A stretch of DNA of 64,000 nucleotides from Shinella pollutisoli (GCF_024609765.1 NZ_JANFDG010000021.1:1-64000), one strand, 5' to 3'; positions 45,010 through 57,754 are shown, counted from the stretch's first letter. Notes: a model not told the origin generated them from the letters alone. Numbers and translations are program-made.

Positions 45010-45975
45010 ATGGCAAACGGCAAGGCAGCCCGGACGGCAGAGCGCCAGCGCGACATCCAGGACGAGGTCGCCGCGGCGGACGGCAGGAAGGACGAGAAGA
45101 AGCCGGAGGCGATGCAGGCCGGCGCGCGGCCCTATCCCGTGCCGCCCTTTCCCAAGCAACACCAGCCCAAGCCCGGCGACGAGGCGAAGCTCGATCCGCC
45201 GCCGATGTACGACGCACCCTTCTACCGCGGTTCGGAGAAGCTGAAGGACAAGGTGGCGCTGATCACCGGCGGCGATTCGGGGATCGGCCGGGCCGTCGCG
45301 GTGCTGTTTGCCCGCGAGGGCGCGGACGTGGCGATCGCCCATCTCGCCGAGGGCAGGGACGCCGCGGAGACCGTCGCCGCCGTGGAGGCGGAGGGACGGC
45401 GCGCCATCGCCATTGCCGGCGACGTGCGCGACAAGGCCTTCTGCCGCGACGCGGTGGCGAAGACCGTGAAGGCCTTCGGCAAGCTCGACATCCTCGTCAA
45501 CAACGCCGCCTTCCAGGTGCACACCAAGGATATCGTCGACCTTTCGGAAGAACATTTCGACGAGACGCTGAAGACCAATCTCTACGGCTATTTCTTCATG
45601 GCGCAGGCGGCGGTGCCGCACATGAAGCCGGGCTCGGCGATCGTCAACACCGGCTCGGTGACCGGCCTCGACGGCTCGAAGGCGCTCCTCGACTATTCGA
45701 TGACCAAGGGCGGCATCCACGCCTTCACGCGCTCGCTGGCAAGCCAGCTCATCGGCCGCGGCATCCGCGTCAACGCGGTCGCGCCCGGCCCCGTCTGGAC
45801 GCCGCTCAACCCCTCCGACAAGGAGGCGGAGGAGGTCGCCGAGTTCGGCGCGAAGGTGCCGATGAAGCGCCCCGCGCAGCCGGAGGAGCTCGCCCCGGCC
45901 TACGTCTTCCTCGCCTCGCCGCACTGCTCCAGCTACATCACCGGCGAGATACTGCCGATCGTCGGGGGGTATTGA
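45010..45975 (+). CDS. YghA-type short-chain dehydrogenase/reductase
   Basis: 321 residues, longer than a core SDR because of a roughly 65-residue N-terminal extension rich in Pro/Lys (PYPVPPFPKQHQPKPGDE), usual for YghA/YhdF-like SDRs. The cofactor motif is ITGGDSGIGRAVA, then NNAA, the catalytic Ser in NTGSVTG and Y-x3-K in YSMTKGG. The NAD(P)-dependent substrate is unknown. Homologs are often general-stress genes, which fits the EcfG-type promoter ahead of this operon. Confidence 0.92.
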   Translation: MANGKAARTAERQRDIQDEVAAADGRKDEKKPEAMQAGARPYPVPPFPKQHQPKPGDEAKLDPPPMYDAPFYRGSEKLKDKVALITGGDSGIGRAVAVLFAREGADVAIAHLAEGRDAAETVAAVEAEGRRAIAIAGDVRDKAFCRDAVAKTVKAFGKLDILVNNAAFQVHTKDIVDLSEEHFDETLKTNLYGYFFMAQAAVPHMKPGSAIVNTGSVTGLDGSKALLDYSMTKGGIHAFTRSLASQLIGRGIRVNAVAPGPVWTPLNPSDKEAEEVAEFGAKVPMKRPAQPEELAPAYVFLASPHCSSYITGEILPIVGGY

Positions 45976-45984
45976 TGGGCGGTC

Positions 45985-46179
45985 TCAGGCGGCCCGCGAC
46001 AGGAGGTCCTCGGGCAGATGCGCCCGCGCGCCGAGGACTTCGAGGCCGACGATGCGGCCGTCCTTGTCGTAGTCGAGCATGATGCCTTGCGAGACTTCTT
46101 CCGTCTCGACGATGTCCTTGTCGGAAAAGCGGATGTAGGCCGCATCGACGGCAGGATCGTATTCGACTTTCAGGGGCAT
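45985..46179 (-). CDS. DUF2283-family protein (possible antitoxin-like partner)
   Basis: 64 residues: VEYDPAVDAAYIRFSDKDI and SQGIMLDYDKDGRIVGLEVLGA are the DUF2283 signature. It overlaps the preceding DUF4258 gene by 10 nt. Such pairs recur in bacterial genomes and resemble toxin-antitoxin modules in size and overlap, but no activity is established. Confidence 0.85.
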   Translation of the reverse strand: MPLKVEYDPAVDAAYIRFSDKDIVETEEVSQGIMLDYDKDGRIVGLEVLGARAHLPEDLLSRAA

Positions 46180-46433
46180 GCCGGCTTCCTCGCGCCTCGG
46201 TCGACGAATGCGGATATTATCCGTATTTCGTCGCTTGCTTCAACAACAACGACACGCAGTACGCGCCCTTCGAGGGCATTGATCGATCGGTAGAGCCGTT
46301 CGATGTCCGGGCCTCCCGGATCGTCCGTGCGCCAATCAGGAGCGCGGACGGTCGCTTCGACCCAGGCTCGATCAAGCCCGCGCTCCCGGATCACGGTTTC
46401 CGCGTGAAGCGAGTAGCGCAAGAGCTTGAGCAT
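46170..46433 (-). CDS. DUF4258-family protein (possible toxin-like partner)
   Basis: 87 residues. SLHAETVIRERGLDRAWVEATVRAPD, and later VLRVVVVEASDEIRIISAFVDR, match the DUF4258/RelE-like small basic proteins that pair with DUF2283. It is located just upstream of the DUF2283 gene (10-nt overlap) and 9 nt from the end of carB, facing the same way. Confidence 0.82.
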   Translation of the reverse strand: MLKLLRYSLHAETVIRERGLDRAWVEATVRAPDWRTDDPGGPDIERLYRSINALEGRVLRVVVVEASDEIRIISAFVDRGARKPACP

Positions 46434-46442
46434 CCATTCGCC

Positions 46443-49925
<3,483 letters not shown>

Positions 49926-50137
49926 CTCTCTATCCGTTCTCCGGCGTGCGCGAAAAACCGGCCAAGGCGAGGGGTTCACCGGGCCGGGCGCGCAAATATG
50001 GTCTTTCAAGGCTAGACGCGGCTTATAGGCAAATGGGGGCTCGAGCGAAACCCCGAAATTGCCGAATCGACAGGAAATATGCACGGAGCTCGCCAGTGCG
50101 CCCATGCCGCAGGGCAGGGCGGCCGGGCGAGGCCCCG

Positions 50138-50944
50138 TCAGTCCCGCGCCAGGATGGCGGGCAGGTCCGCGAGGATGCCGTCGCGGGCGCGCAGGCTGGT
50201 GCGGGGCTCCTGCTTCTTCTCGTCCTGCAGCAGCCGCGCGAAGACGACCGTGCGTCCGCCGCGCTGCGCCCAGCCGACATACCAGCCCCATGGCCGCCGG
50301 TAGTCGAACGTGCCGTCCGCCTGGCGGGGATAGGCCATGCCGGTCTTGCCCCACGAGCGCCAGCCGCCGTCGATGTCGCGCCGCTCGACGATCTCCATCG
50401 TCTTCGCGATGGCGTCGGCGGAGACCGGCAGGTCGCGGTTCACCAGCCTGCGCAGGAAATCCACCTGCTCGCGCGGCGAGATTTTCAGCGAGGAGGCGAT
50501 CCAGGACCGCTCCAGCCCGTTGTCCTTGCCGGGATCGCCCGTCATGTCGGCATTGCCGTAGGCGAAGGCCTCGGCATAGCCGCGCAGCCGCTTTGCGCCG
50601 AGGAAGCGGGCGATCTGCTGCGAATACCAGACGACGGAGAACTGCAGCCACTGCTGCGGGCCGGTCGGCTGCCGCCAGGCGTCCCCGCCCCAGTCCGGAT
50701 AGCCCTTCACATAGGGCAGGTTCGGTTCCGCGGCGTTCTTCAGGAAGCCGGAATCGTAGCCCATCAAGGCCAGCGGCACCTTGAAGGTGGAGGCCGGCGT
50801 CACGCGCGTCGCGCAATCGCCTTCCTCCAGGATGGTCTTGCCGCTCGCCGCGTCCGCGACGATCGTGCAGAGAATGCGGGCCTCGGCGGGAGCGGCGAAC
50901 CCTGCGGCCAGCAGCAGGCCGGCTGCGAAAAGGCGTATGTCCAT
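50138..50944 (-). CDS. Class D (OXA-type) beta-lactamase
   Basis: 268 residues with a signal peptide (1-22). All class D motifs are intact: S52-T-F-K (active serine and carbamylated Lys), S-V-V (103-105), Y-G-N (129-131) and K-T-G (200-202). W-x-S-W-G-K-T-G before the last motif is typical. A periplasmic penicillinase activity is expected, its spectrum unknown. Neighbours are carB and an alcohol dehydrogenase with no mobile DNA, so this is probably a resident chromosomal gene. Confidence 0.92.
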   Translation of the reverse strand: MDIRLFAAGLLLAAGFAAPAEARILCTIVADAASGKTILEEGDCATRVTPASTFKVPLALMGYDSGFLKNAAEPNLPYVKGYPDWGGDAWRQPTGPQQWLQFSVVWYSQQIARFLGAKRLRGYAEAFAYGNADMTGDPGKDNGLERSWIASSLKISPREQVDFLRRLVNRDLPVSADAIAKTMEIVERRDIDGGWRSWGKTGMAYPRQADGTFDYRRPWGWYVGWAQRGGRTVVFARLLQDEKKQEPRTSLRARDGILADLPAILARD

Positions 50945-50968
50945 CGGGTCGTCCTCGATTTTCGGCCG

Positions 50969-51997
50969 CTATCGTGCGCCCGGGATCACCAGCACCTTGA
51001 CCTCGCCCGGCCGCGGCGGATTGGCGACGGCATCGGGAAGCTCGTCGAGGCCGATGCGGCGCGAGACGAGGGGATCGACGGCAATCGCGCCGGAGGCGAT
51101 CAGCGCCGCCGCGCGGCCATGCGTGAAGGGATTGAGGAAGGAGGTGAGGATCCTCACCTCGCGGAACAGCAGGTCGAAGGGCTCGAAGTCCACCTTCTCG
51201 CCCTGCGGCAGGACGCCGAGGATGACGACCGTGCCGCCGTTGCGGGCGAGCTTCGGCGCCTGGCGGACCGTCTCGGCGACGCCGGCGCATTCGATCACCA
51301 CGTCCGCCCCGCCCGGCAGCAGGCCGCCGGGCTCGATGAGGCCGCAGTCGATGTCGCCGGTGCTCGCGTCGTGCGTGGCGGTCGCGCCGATCTCCTCGGC
51401 GAGCTTGCGGCGCGAGGCCTGGCGGGTGGAAAGCACGACGGAGGTCGCGCCGGCAAGGCGCGCGAGCTGCACGACGAGCATGCCGATCACCCCGCCGCCG
51501 AGCACGAGGACGGAGGAGCCGGGCAGGATGCCGGCCATGTCGACGCCGTGCAGGCAGCAGGCGAGCGGCTCGCAGAAGGCGCCATGCTCCGGTGGCAGCG
51601 AGAGCGGCAGCTCGTGCGCCTGCGCCTCCGGCACCAGCACGTATTCGGCGAAGCCGCCGTCGCGGTGGATGCCGATCGCCGTCAGGTTCTCGCAGAGATT
51701 GACGCGGCCGCGCCGGCATTGCGGGCAGCGGCCGCAATGGATGTTCGGGTCGCCGGTCACGCGCATGCCGGGACGGAAATGGGTCACCTCCGCGCCCGCC
51801 GCCTCGACGATGCCGGAGAATTCGTGGCCGAGCGTCACCGGCGGCCGGCAGGGGAACTCGCCGCGGAAGAGGTGGCGGTCGGTGCCGCAGATGCCGGCCG
51901 CCTCCACCCGCACCAGGAGCTCGTCCGGCCCCGGCGCCGGCTTCTCCACGTCTCGCACGAAAAATCCGCCGATCGATTCCAGCCGTCCCGCCTTCAT
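50969..51997 (-). CDS. Zinc-dependent alcohol dehydrogenase (MDR family)
   Basis: 342 residues. Zinc-site motifs are [15 protein letters not shown] and [13 protein letters not shown]; the structural-zinc cysteines are [17 protein letters not shown]; and the NAD loop is [17 protein letters not shown]. Sorbitol/threonine-dehydrogenase-like. The substrate is unknown. It ends 25 nt before the beta-lactamase start, so they may share a transcript although no functional link is apparent. Confidence 0.92.
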   Translation of the reverse strand: MKAGRLESIGGFFVRDVEKPAPGPDELLVRVEAAGICGTDRHLFRGEFPCRPPVTLGHEFSGIVEAAGAEVTHFRPGMRVTGDPNIHCGRCPQCRRGRVNLCENLTAIGIHRDGGFAEYVLVPEAQAHELPLSLPPEHGAFCEPLACCLHGVDMAGILPGSSVLVLGGGVIGMLVVQLARLAGATSVVLSTRQASRRKLAEEIGATATHDASTGDIDCGLIEPGGLLPGGADVVIECAGVAETVRQAPKLARNGGTVVILGVLPQGEKVDFEPFDLLFREVRILTSFLNPFTHGRAAALIASGAIAVDPLVSRRIGLDELPDAVANPPRPGEVKVLVIPGAR

Positions 51998-52106
51998 GCC
52001 GTCCTCCCGCTGTTTCCGGCATAGGAGCGGGAACGGGCGGGACGGTCAAGGCCGGCCGCTTTTCGTTTTGCAAGGGCGTGCGGCCGGCCCTATAAGTCGT
52101 TGCAGG

Positions 52107-52131
52107 GGAACGAAATCGCAGACTATACGTT
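52107..52131 (+). promoter_or_regulatory. EcfG (general stress sigma factor) type promoter of ypfJ
   Basis: GGAAC (52107-52111), 16 nt, CGTT (52128-52131). The predicted start is about 24 nt ahead of the ypfJ ATG. Confidence 0.75.
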
Positions 52132-52160
52132 CCTCGGCCGTCAAATACGGGGGAAGCGCC

Positions 52161-53096
52161 ATGGAATGGAAGGGTCGTCGCCAGTCGAGCAACATCGAGG
52201 ACCGCCGCGGCACGGGTCCCGCCGGCGGCAGCAATCCGTTCGGCCGCGGCGGCGGCGGGTTCCGCATCCCGATGGGCGGCGGCGGACGGCGGGCCGGCGG
52301 CGGCTTCAGCCTCGGCACGATCATCTTCATGGTCGTCATCTATTTCGTGCTAAAGGCCATGGGCATCGACCTCCTCCAGGTGATGGGCGAGGGCGGGCAG
52401 GTCGGCATGCCGGGCTTCGAGCAGACGGAGACGGCGAGCCGGCGCTCCTCGCCGCAGGAGGAGGAGACCAAGGCCTTCATGGCGACGGTGCTCGCCGAGA
52501 CGGAGGACACCTGGAACGGCATCTTCCAGGCTGCCGGATCGACCTATCAGGAGCCGAGGATGGTGCTCTTCTCCGGCTCGGTGCAGTCGGCCTGCGGCTT
52601 CGCCTCCGCAGCGACGGGCCCGTTCTACTGCCCCGGCGACAACAAGGTCTATCTCGACATGGGCTTCTTCGACGAGCTGGCGCGCAAGTTCGACGCCGCC
52701 GGCGACTTCGCGCAGGCCTATGTCGTCGCCCACGAGGTCGGCCACCACGTGCAGAACCTCACCGGCGTGCTGCCGCGCTTCAACCAGCAGCGCCGCTCGA
52801 TGAGCGAGGTCGAGGCCAACCAGATGTCGGTGCGCGTCGAGCTGCAGGCGGACTGCTATGCCGGCGTCTGGGGCCACTACACGCGGCAGAAGGGCCTGCT
52901 GGAACAGGGCGACCTGGAGGAGGCGCTGAACGCCGCCACCCAGATCGGCGACGATACGCTGCAGAAGCGCATGCAGGGCTATGTCGTGCCGGAAAGCTTC
53001 AACCACGGCACGTCGGAACAGCGCCGCCGCTGGTTCAAGCGCGGCTTCGACAGCGGCCGGGTGGACGCCTGCGACACGTTCTCAGGCGATATCTGA
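52161..53096 (+). CDS. YpfJ-family neutral zinc metallopeptidase
   Basis: 311 residues. The N-terminus is glycine-rich and cytoplasmic, followed by one TM helix at about 50-68 ([18 protein letters not shown]). The catalytic motif is HEVGHHVQ, with [12 protein letters not shown] further on as third-ligand region, and [11 protein letters not shown]. This is the KPN_02809/YpfJ family. ATG 52161 follows GGGGGAAG. An EcfG-type promoter upstream suggests stress induction. The 3' end overlaps the convergent DMT gene by 15 nt. Confidence 0.92.
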   Translation: MEWKGRRQSSNIEDRRGTGPAGGSNPFGRGGGGFRIPMGGGGRRAGGGFSLGTIIFMVVIYFVLKAMGIDLLQVMGEGGQVGMPGFEQTETASRRSSPQEEETKAFMATVLAETEDTWNGIFQAAGSTYQEPRMVLFSGSVQSACGFASAATGPFYCPGDNKVYLDMGFFDELARKFDAAGDFAQAYVVAHEVGHHVQNLTGVLPRFNQQRRSMSEVEANQMSVRVELQADCYAGVWGHYTRQKGLLEQGDLEEALNAATQIGDDTLQKRMQGYVVPESFNHGTSEQRRRWFKRGFDSGRVDACDTFSGDI

Positions 53097-53984
53097 GCGC
53101 AATTGGCCGGCCGCCTTGCGCGGGAAGAGCATGTCCTTCGCCGAGATCAGCGCGCCCGCGACGATGAGGCCGCAGGCGAGCGCCACCGACCAGTGGAAGG
53201 TGGCGTAGCCGAAGGCGAGCAGCGCCACGACCGAGAGCAGCGGCGCGGCATAGGACAGCGCGCCGAGCACCATGATGTCGCCGTGCTTGCAGCCCCAGTC
53301 CCAGGCATAGAAACCCGCGCCGAGCGGGATGGCGCCGAGCACGGCGATCGCCGTCCATTGCACGGGCGTCGCCGGCCAGACGGTCTCCTCCAGGCCGAGA
53401 TGGAGGAGGAAGGCGACGGCGGCGGTGATCAGGCAATAGCCCGCCACCACGTCGACCGGCACCGCGCCGAACCGGCGCGACAGCACCGAATAGCCCGACC
53501 AGACGAAGGCGCAGAAGAGCGCGATCAGGTGGCCCGGCATCAGCCCGCCGGCAAGGCCGATCGCGCCGCCCCTGGTGACGATCGCCACGGCGCCGGCGAG
53601 GCCGAGCACGACGCCGGCGATATGATGGAGCCGCAGCCGTTCGCCCGGCAGGAACGAGGCGAAGACGACGATCAGCAGCGGCCAGAGATAGGCGATCAGG
53701 CTCGCCTCGACCGGCGGGGCCGACTGGATCGCGAAGAAATAGGCGCAGTGGTAGATGCAGAGCCCCGCGACGCCGAGCGCCCAGACCCGCCAGGGCTGCC
53801 GGAGCGCCTTCACCGCGCCGGGGCGGAACGGCCAGCTCAGCGCGCCGACCAGGCCGCCGAGGAAGAAGGTCATCGCCGCGAGCTGGAACGGCGGCACCGG
53901 CCCCGCCGCGGTGGAGAGCAGCGCGAGGAACGACCAGGTGAGGATGGCGATGAAGCCGACGAAGGTGGAAAGCGGTCTCGACAT
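53082..53984 (-). CDS. DMT-superfamily (EamA) transporter
   Basis: 300 residues, ten predicted TM helices in two EamA repeats. The second repeat has PLGAGFYAWDWGCKHGDIMVL and LSYAAPLLSVVALL, typical of RhtA/YdcZ-type exporters. ATG 53984 was chosen (MSRPLSTF...); the frame continues upstream without resemblance. It is divergent from the MATE gene. Substrate unknown. Confidence 0.9.
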   Translation of the reverse strand: MSRPLSTFVGFIAILTWSFLALLSTAAGPVPPFQLAAMTFFLGGLVGALSWPFRPGAVKALRQPWRVWALGVAGLCIYHCAYFFAIQSAPPVEASLIAYLWPLLIVVFASFLPGERLRLHHIAGVVLGLAGAVAIVTRGGAIGLAGGLMPGHLIALFCAFVWSGYSVLSRRFGAVPVDVVAGYCLITAAVAFLLHLGLEETVWPATPVQWTAIAVLGAIPLGAGFYAWDWGCKHGDIMVLGALSYAAPLLSVVALLAFGYATFHWSVALACGLIVAGALISAKDMLFPRKAAGQLRSDIA

Positions 53985-54157
53985 GGAAGGCCCGGAGGAT
54001 TGCTGACGGGCGCTTATCGCACCGCTTGCCGCCGGACGCCATCGCGAAAGCAGCATCGCCCGTCGCGAACGGACGGGACGTGAAAACGGACCGATTCCGG
54101 CGAGATCGGCAGGTTTTTTCCACGAAACGGCCCGTTTGGGGTCCGTTTTCCTGCGAA

Positions 54158-54193
54158 TTTGATGCGATCATCAAATCTATTCGTTTGATCAAA
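54158..54193. promoter_or_regulatory. Two related inverted repeats between the DMT and MATE exporters
   Basis: TTTGAT, 6 nt, ATCAAA (54158-54175) is followed 8 nt later by the perfect palindrome TTTGATCAAA (54184-54193). Both use the same half-site, and both lie in the divergent gap 40-80 nt upstream of the MATE ATG. This is consistent with a dimeric regulator, as yet unidentified. Confidence 0.5.
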
Positions 54194-54235
54194 GCCAGAA
54201 GATGTGATCGGAAGCGCGACGAAAGGCAGGTCGAC

Positions 54236-55621
54236 ATGCACTATGCGCCGGCGCATCGCGAGGACAACAGCTGGGCCGCCCATTTCCGGGCGACGCTTTC
54301 GCTCGGCATCCCGCTGATCGGCGCGCAGCTCGCCCAGCTCGGCATCCACACGACGGACGTCGTCATCCTCGGGCGGCTAGGAGCCGCGCACCTGGCGGCG
54401 ATCGTGCTGTCCGGCCAGTTCTTCTTCACCATCTTCATCTTCGGCTCGGGCTTCGCCAACGCGGTGATGCCGATGGTCGCGCAGGCCTATGGCCGCGGCG
54501 ACACGGCGTCGGTGCGGCGCGCCGTGCGCATGGGCATGTGGGTGTCGATCCTCTTCGCGCTTGCCGCCGTGCCGCTGTTCTACCATGCGGAGGAGATCCT
54601 GCTTCTCGCCGGCCAGCGGCCGGAGGTGGCGGCGCTGTCCGGCCGCTATCTCGCCATCGCGCAGTGGGGGCTCGCGCCGGCGCTGCTCTTCATGACGCTG
54701 CGCGGCCTCGTCAGCGCGCACGGGCGCGCGGGCATCATCCTCTACCTGACGCTGCTGATCCTCGCGGTGAACGCCGTCTTCGCCTACGGGCTGGTGCTCG
54801 GCCGCCTCGGCATGCCGGCGCTCGGCATCGAGGGGGCGGCCATCGTCTCCGCGGGCGTCAACACGCTGAGCTTCGTGCTGATCGTCGCCTATATCCAGTG
54901 GCGGCCGGAGCTCAGCCGCTACGAGCTCTTCGTGCGCTTCTGGCGGCCGGACTGGCCGGCCTTCCGCGAGGTGGTGCATCTCGGCCTGCCGATCGGGCTG
55001 ACGGTGCTCGCCGAGACGAGCCTGTTCGGCGGCGCCTCGCTCCTGATGGGCAATATCGGCACGCTGGAACTCGCCGCCCACGGCATCGCGCTGCAGCTCG
55101 CCTCGATCGCCTTCATGATCCCGCTCGGCCTCGCGCAGGCCGGCACGGTGCGCGTCGGCGTGGCGCACGGGCGCAGCGACGGCCTGGCGCTGGTGCGTGC
55201 CTCCTGGGCGGTGGTGGCGCTCGCCGCGGCGATCGCGATCGCCGGCGGGCTGCTCTTCGCGCTGATGCCGACGCGGCTCGCCTCCGTCTTCCTCGACGAG
55301 ACGGCGGCGGATTCGGCGGCCGTGCTCGCCATCGCCAGCCCCTTCGTGGTGATCGCCGGCCTGTTCCAGCTCGTCGACGGCCTGCAGGCGATCGCCGCCG
55401 GACTGCTGCGCGGCCTCAAGGACACGCGGGTGCCGATGATCCTGGCGCTCGTCTCCTACTGGCCGATCGGCTTCGTCTGCGCCTGGTTCTTCGCCTTCCC
55501 GGCCGGCTTCGGCGGCATCGGCGTCTGGTTCGGCTTCCTGAGCGGGCTGGGGGCCGCGGCCCTCCTGCTCAACTGGCGCTACTATCGCTTCGCCCGCCGC
55601 ATCGTCGCCGCGCACCGGTAA
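54236..55621 (+). CDS. MATE-family efflux transporter (NorM type)
   Basis: 461 residues with 12 TM helices. TM1 has LSLGIPLIGAQLAQLGIHTTDVV with the MATE-typical TDVVILGRLG; FANAVMPMVAQAYGRGD and the symmetric FGGASLLMGNIGTLELAAHGIA in the second half are NorM motifs. It exports cationic drugs in exchange for Na+ or H+. ATG 54236 has AAAGGCAGG upstream. It ends before a bidirectional hairpin shared with carA. Confidence 0.93.
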   Translation: MHYAPAHREDNSWAAHFRATLSLGIPLIGAQLAQLGIHTTDVVILGRLGAAHLAAIVLSGQFFFTIFIFGSGFANAVMPMVAQAYGRGDTASVRRAVRMGMWVSILFALAAVPLFYHAEEILLLAGQRPEVAALSGRYLAIAQWGLAPALLFMTLRGLVSAHGRAGIILYLTLLILAVNAVFAYGLVLGRLGMPALGIEGAAIVSAGVNTLSFVLIVAYIQWRPELSRYELFVRFWRPDWPAFREVVHLGLPIGLTVLAETSLFGGASLLMGNIGTLELAAHGIALQLASIAFMIPLGLAQAGTVRVGVAHGRSDGLALVRASWAVVALAAAIAIAGGLLFALMPTRLASVFLDETAADSAAVLAIASPFVVIAGLFQLVDGLQAIAAGLLRGLKDTRVPMILALVSYWPIGFVCAWFFAFPAGFGGIGVWFGFLSGLGAAALLLNWRYYRFARRIVAAHR

Positions 55622-55627
55622 AGCGAA

Positions 55628-55653
55628 AGGCCCCGGAGTCTCCTCCGGGGCCT
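55628..55653. terminator. Bidirectional terminator between the MATE gene and carA
   Basis: An 11-bp stem AGGCCCCGGAG/CTCCGGGGCCT with loop TCTC, between two convergent genes. The carA strand is followed by a short TTTCGCTTT; the plus strand by GAACC. Termination is more plausible for carA. Confidence 0.7.
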
Positions 55654-55672
55654 GAACCGTCCTGCCGGGTTG

Positions 55673-56881
55673 TCAGGCGCGTTCGGGGATCGCCGCCTCG
55701 CCCTTCTTCTCGCGCACGAGGTTGATGAAGCGGCGGAAGAGATAGTGGCTGTCCTGCGGGCCGGGCGAGGCCTCCGGGTGGTGCTGCACGGAGAAGACCG
55801 GCCTGCCGACGAGGCGCAGCCCGCAGTTCGAGCCGTCGAACAGCGAGACATGCGTCTCCTCGACGCCGTCGGGCAGCGTCGCCGAGGAGACGGCGAAGCC
55901 GTGGTTCATCGAGACGATCTCCACCTTGCCGGTCGTGTGGTCCTTGACCGGGTGGTTGGCGCCGTGATGGCCCTGGTGCATCTTCTCGGTCGTGGCGCCG
56001 AGCGCGAGCCCGAGCATCTGGTGGCCGAGGCAGATGCCGAAGATCGGGATGCCGCTGTCGATCAGCGCGCGGATGACCGGCACCGCATATTCGCCGGTCG
56101 CGGCCGGGTCGCCCGGGCCGTTGGAGAGGAAGATGCCGTCCGGCTCGAGGGCGAGCACCTCTTCCGCGCTCGTCGTCGCCGGCATGACCGTGACCTTGCA
56201 GCCGAGGCCGGTGAAGAGGCGCAGGATGTTGCGCTTGACGCCGTAGTCGAGGGCGACGATGTGGTACTTCGCGTCATCCTCGGCGAGCGTGTCGTAGCCC
56301 TCGTTCCAGACCCAGGGCTTCTCGCTCCAGCGCGAGGACTGGCCCGACGAGGCTTGCCTGGCGAGGTCGAGGCCGACGAGGCCGCCCCAGGCCTTCGCCT
56401 CCGCCTTCAGCGTCTCGATGTCGAAGACGCCGTTCGGGTCGTGGGCGATCACCGCGTTCGGCGCGCCGTTCTCGCGGATCCAGGCCGTCAGCGCCCGGGT
56501 ATCGATGCCGGACAGGCCGATGATGCCGCGGGCCTTCAGCCACTGGTCGAGGTGCTTGGCCGCACGGTAGTTCGACGGGTCGGTGATGTCGGCCTTGAAG
56601 ATGACGCCGACGGCGCCGTGGCGGGCGGCGGGCGTCAGGTCCTCGATGTCCTCGTCATTGGCGCCGATGTTGCCGATGTGCGGGAAGGTGAAGGTGACGA
56701 TCTGGCCGAGATAGGAGGGGTCGGTCAGGATCTCCTGGTATCCCGTCAGCGCCGTGTTGAAGCAGACCTCGGCCGTCACCTTGCCGGTGGCGCCGATGCC
56801 CTTGCCCTCGATCACCGTGCCGTCGGCGAGGACGAGGAGGGCGGTCGGCTTTTCGGAGGTCCATGCGGGTGTCGCGGTCAT
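55673..56881 (-). CDS. carA: Carbamoyl-phosphate synthase small (glutaminase) subunit
   Basis: Delivers ammonia to CarB. 402 residues. The N-domain has VIEGKGIGATGKVTAEVCFN and GYQEILTDPSYLGQI; the class I amidotransferase domain has the nucleophile in IFGICLGHQMLG, and the His/Glu of the triad in VQHHPEASPGP. ATG 56881 gives the canonical length. It is not adjacent to carB (about 6 kb away) but points the same way. Divergent from yqeY. Confidence 0.97.
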   Translation of the reverse strand: MTATPAWTSEKPTALLVLADGTVIEGKGIGATGKVTAEVCFNTALTGYQEILTDPSYLGQIVTFTFPHIGNIGANDEDIEDLTPAARHGAVGVIFKADITDPSNYRAAKHLDQWLKARGIIGLSGIDTRALTAWIRENGAPNAVIAHDPNGVFDIETLKAEAKAWGGLVGLDLARQASSGQSSRWSEKPWVWNEGYDTLAEDDAKYHIVALDYGVKRNILRLFTGLGCKVTVMPATTSAEEVLALEPDGIFLSNGPGDPAATGEYAVPVIRALIDSGIPIFGICLGHQMLGLALGATTEKMHQGHHGANHPVKDHTTGKVEIVSMNHGFAVSSATLPDGVEETHVSLFDGSNCGLRLVGRPVFSVQHHPEASPGPQDSHYLFRRFINLVREKKGEAAIPERA

Positions 56882-57202
56882 GAGTATCCCGTTTCCGGCG
56901 TCGGGCGCGCGGCTTGAAAGCCGGGGGGCCGGACACCATTTTTGTGCAGGCAGGGGCGCGCGGAAGCCCGCGTTGGTTCGCCCCGGTTGCCGATTTTCGT
57001 GCAGGTGCCGGAAAATAGACAAAGCGGACGGCAGGGTCAACCGCTGCCCGCCGATTATCCGGAATTATAAGGCGCGCAGAATCAAGGGCTTGTGCAATCC
57101 GATTGCCGCAGGCCCCTTCGCCGGTCTATGAGCATGCGCTATCAGCAGAGGATCGAAGCCCGTCCCGCGGCCGGCGCCGGGAGGCTTCCAGTGGAGAAAG
57201 AC
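56882..57202. other. Divergent regulatory region of carA and yqeY
   Basis: 321 nt with no protein-like frame. It is less GC-rich around 57045-57075 (AATTATAAGG), which may hold -10 elements. No arginine or pyrimidine regulatory motif is recognised. Confidence 0.45.
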
Positions 57203-57652
57203 ATGCGTGATCAACTCGCAAACGCCCTCAAGGACGCGCTGAAGGCCAAGGACGCCTGCCGCGTCTCGACGCTCCGGCTGATCCAGGCGACGGTCAAGGA
57301 CCGCGACATCGCCAATCGCGGCGTGGGCAAGGGCCCGGTCACGGACGAGGAGATCATGCAGATCCTCGCCAAGATGATCAAGCAGCGCGAGGAATCCTCG
57401 AAGATCTTCGCCGAGAACGGCCGTCCGGAACTGGCGGCGCAGGAGCGCCAGGAAATCGCCGTCATCGAGGACTTCCTGCCGGAGCAGATCTCCGAGGAGA
57501 AGATGAGGGCGCTCGTCGCCGCCGTCGTCACGGAGACCGGCGCGCACGGCCTGCGCGACATGGGCAAGTGCATGGCGGCGCTGCGCGAGCGCTACCCCGG
57601 CCAGATGGATTTCGCCAAGGCTTCCGGCGTGGTGAAGGACCTCCTCAAGTAG
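57203..57652 (+). CDS. yqeY: GatB/YqeY-domain protein
   Basis: 149 residues, all helical. LANALKDALKAKDACRVSTLRLI, EEIMQILAKMIKQREES and VIEDFLPEQISEEK are the YqeY signature, resembling the tRNA-binding tail domain of GatB. In many bacteria it sits beside dnaG or rpsU; here dnaG is 640 nt downstream. ATG 57203 has GGAGAAAG upstream. It may bind tRNA; no enzymatic activity is known. Confidence 0.95.
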   Translation: MRDQLANALKDALKAKDACRVSTLRLIQATVKDRDIANRGVGKGPVTDEEIMQILAKMIKQREESSKIFAENGRPELAAQERQEIAVIEDFLPEQISEEKMRALVAAVVTETGAHGLRDMGKCMAALRERYPGQMDFAKASGVVKDLLK

Positions 57653-57676
57653 GACACCGGCCGATTCCAGCTTGGG

Positions 57677-57700
57677 AAAGGCGGCTTCGGCCGCCTTTTT
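57677..57700 (+). terminator. Rho-independent terminator of yqeY
   Basis: AAAGGCGGC, a TTCG tetraloop and GCCGCCTTTTT give a 9-bp stem with a five-T tail, 25 nt after the stop codon. Confidence 0.93.
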
Positions 57701-57729
57701 CATGCGGCCGGCGGCCCGGCCCGGCGCGC

Positions 57730-57754
57730 GGAACCAAATGCCGCCGGCGTGGTT
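57730..57754 (+). promoter_or_regulatory. Weaker EcfG-like promoter
   Basis: GGAAC (57730-57734), 16 nt, GGTT (57751-57754). The -10 departs from CGTT in one base. The signal-peptide ATG is 140 nt downstream, although another in-frame ATG lies at 57781. Less convincing than the other three. Confidence 0.4.

Noticed and set aside
49926-52073. Open extension upstream of carB giving an 1876-residue frame
   Set aside because: CarB begins at the conserved [14 protein letters not shown]; the extension overlaps the beta-lactamase and alcohol dehydrogenase in the wrong frame.
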